From Rhodobacteraceae bacterium UBA2776 (GTDB lineage Bacteria > Pseudomonadota > Alphaproteobacteria > Rhodobacterales > Rhodobacteraceae), in NCBI GenBank assembly GCA_002352425.1, contig DEIK01000077.1, positions 1 through 5,774 of the forward strand: a stretch of DNA of 5,774 nt, given 5' to 3'. Shown in pieces: positions 5,765 through 5,774 of this stretch (position 1 is the first letter of the stretch; every line of letters starts with the position of its first letter). The notes below the pieces were generated by a model that saw only the letters and a program-made list of their open reading frames with translations, searched no databases and had not been told where the DNA came from. The position numbers were made by a program, and so were the translations under genes.

Positions 5765-5774
5765 TGGCGTTGAT

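Noticed and set aside
1..5774. CRISPR array, tRNA, rRNA, insertion sequence or phage attachment site
   Set aside because: No regular repeats, no cloverleaf, no transposase frames and no terminal inverted repeats were seen.

Overview
The window carries most of the front half of a Tad/Flp (tight adherence) type IVc pilus locus, read on the minus strand, plus a divergently oriented LuxR-type regulator gene on the plus strand. The protein types, the moderate GC content and the style of the TadG-like protein suggest an alphaproteobacterium, most likely of the Rhodobacterales (Roseobacter group). That placement is an inference from sequence character; no marker gene is present.

Layout from right to left, in transcription order for the pilus genes: flp (4413-4604) encodes the major pilin; a perfect 12-bp stem-loop lies at 4364-4392; cpaB/rcpC (3470-4288) encodes a SAF-domain assembly protein; tadG-like (2001-3470) encodes a large N-terminally anchored secreted protein; two tadE-like pseudopilin genes follow (1492-2004 and 857-1495); and cpaE/tadZ (860 down to the left edge) encodes the ParA/MinD-like localisation protein and is cut by the window. 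From cpaB to cpaE every junction overlaps by 1 to 4 bases, so five genes form one tightly coupled translation unit.

Between flp and the regulator gene lies a 356-bp gene-free region (4605-4960). It holds an 18-bp palindrome, an AT-rich 17-bp palindrome, three copies of a TGCCACA element (two direct, 11 bp apart, and one inverted), and one CtrA-like half-site. It is the obvious control region for both directions. The plus-strand gene (4961-5764) ends in a clear LuxR-type helix-turn-helix and has an N-terminal domain I do not recognise; it lacks the residues expected of an AHL-binding or receiver domain.

Working model (inference): Flp is made in large excess from the first cistron, which ends in a stable hairpin. 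The remaining genes are made at a lower level: CpaB guides the secretin and the pseudopilins, TadE/TadE/TadG initiate or cap the fibre, and CpaE places the machine at the pole. The LuxR-type protein may control the switch. The prepilin peptidase, secretin, ATPase (TadA/CpaF) and platform proteins (TadB/C) are not in this window and would be expected beyond the left edge or elsewhere. The system itself is known; the unusual points are the gene order and the structured divergent control region.
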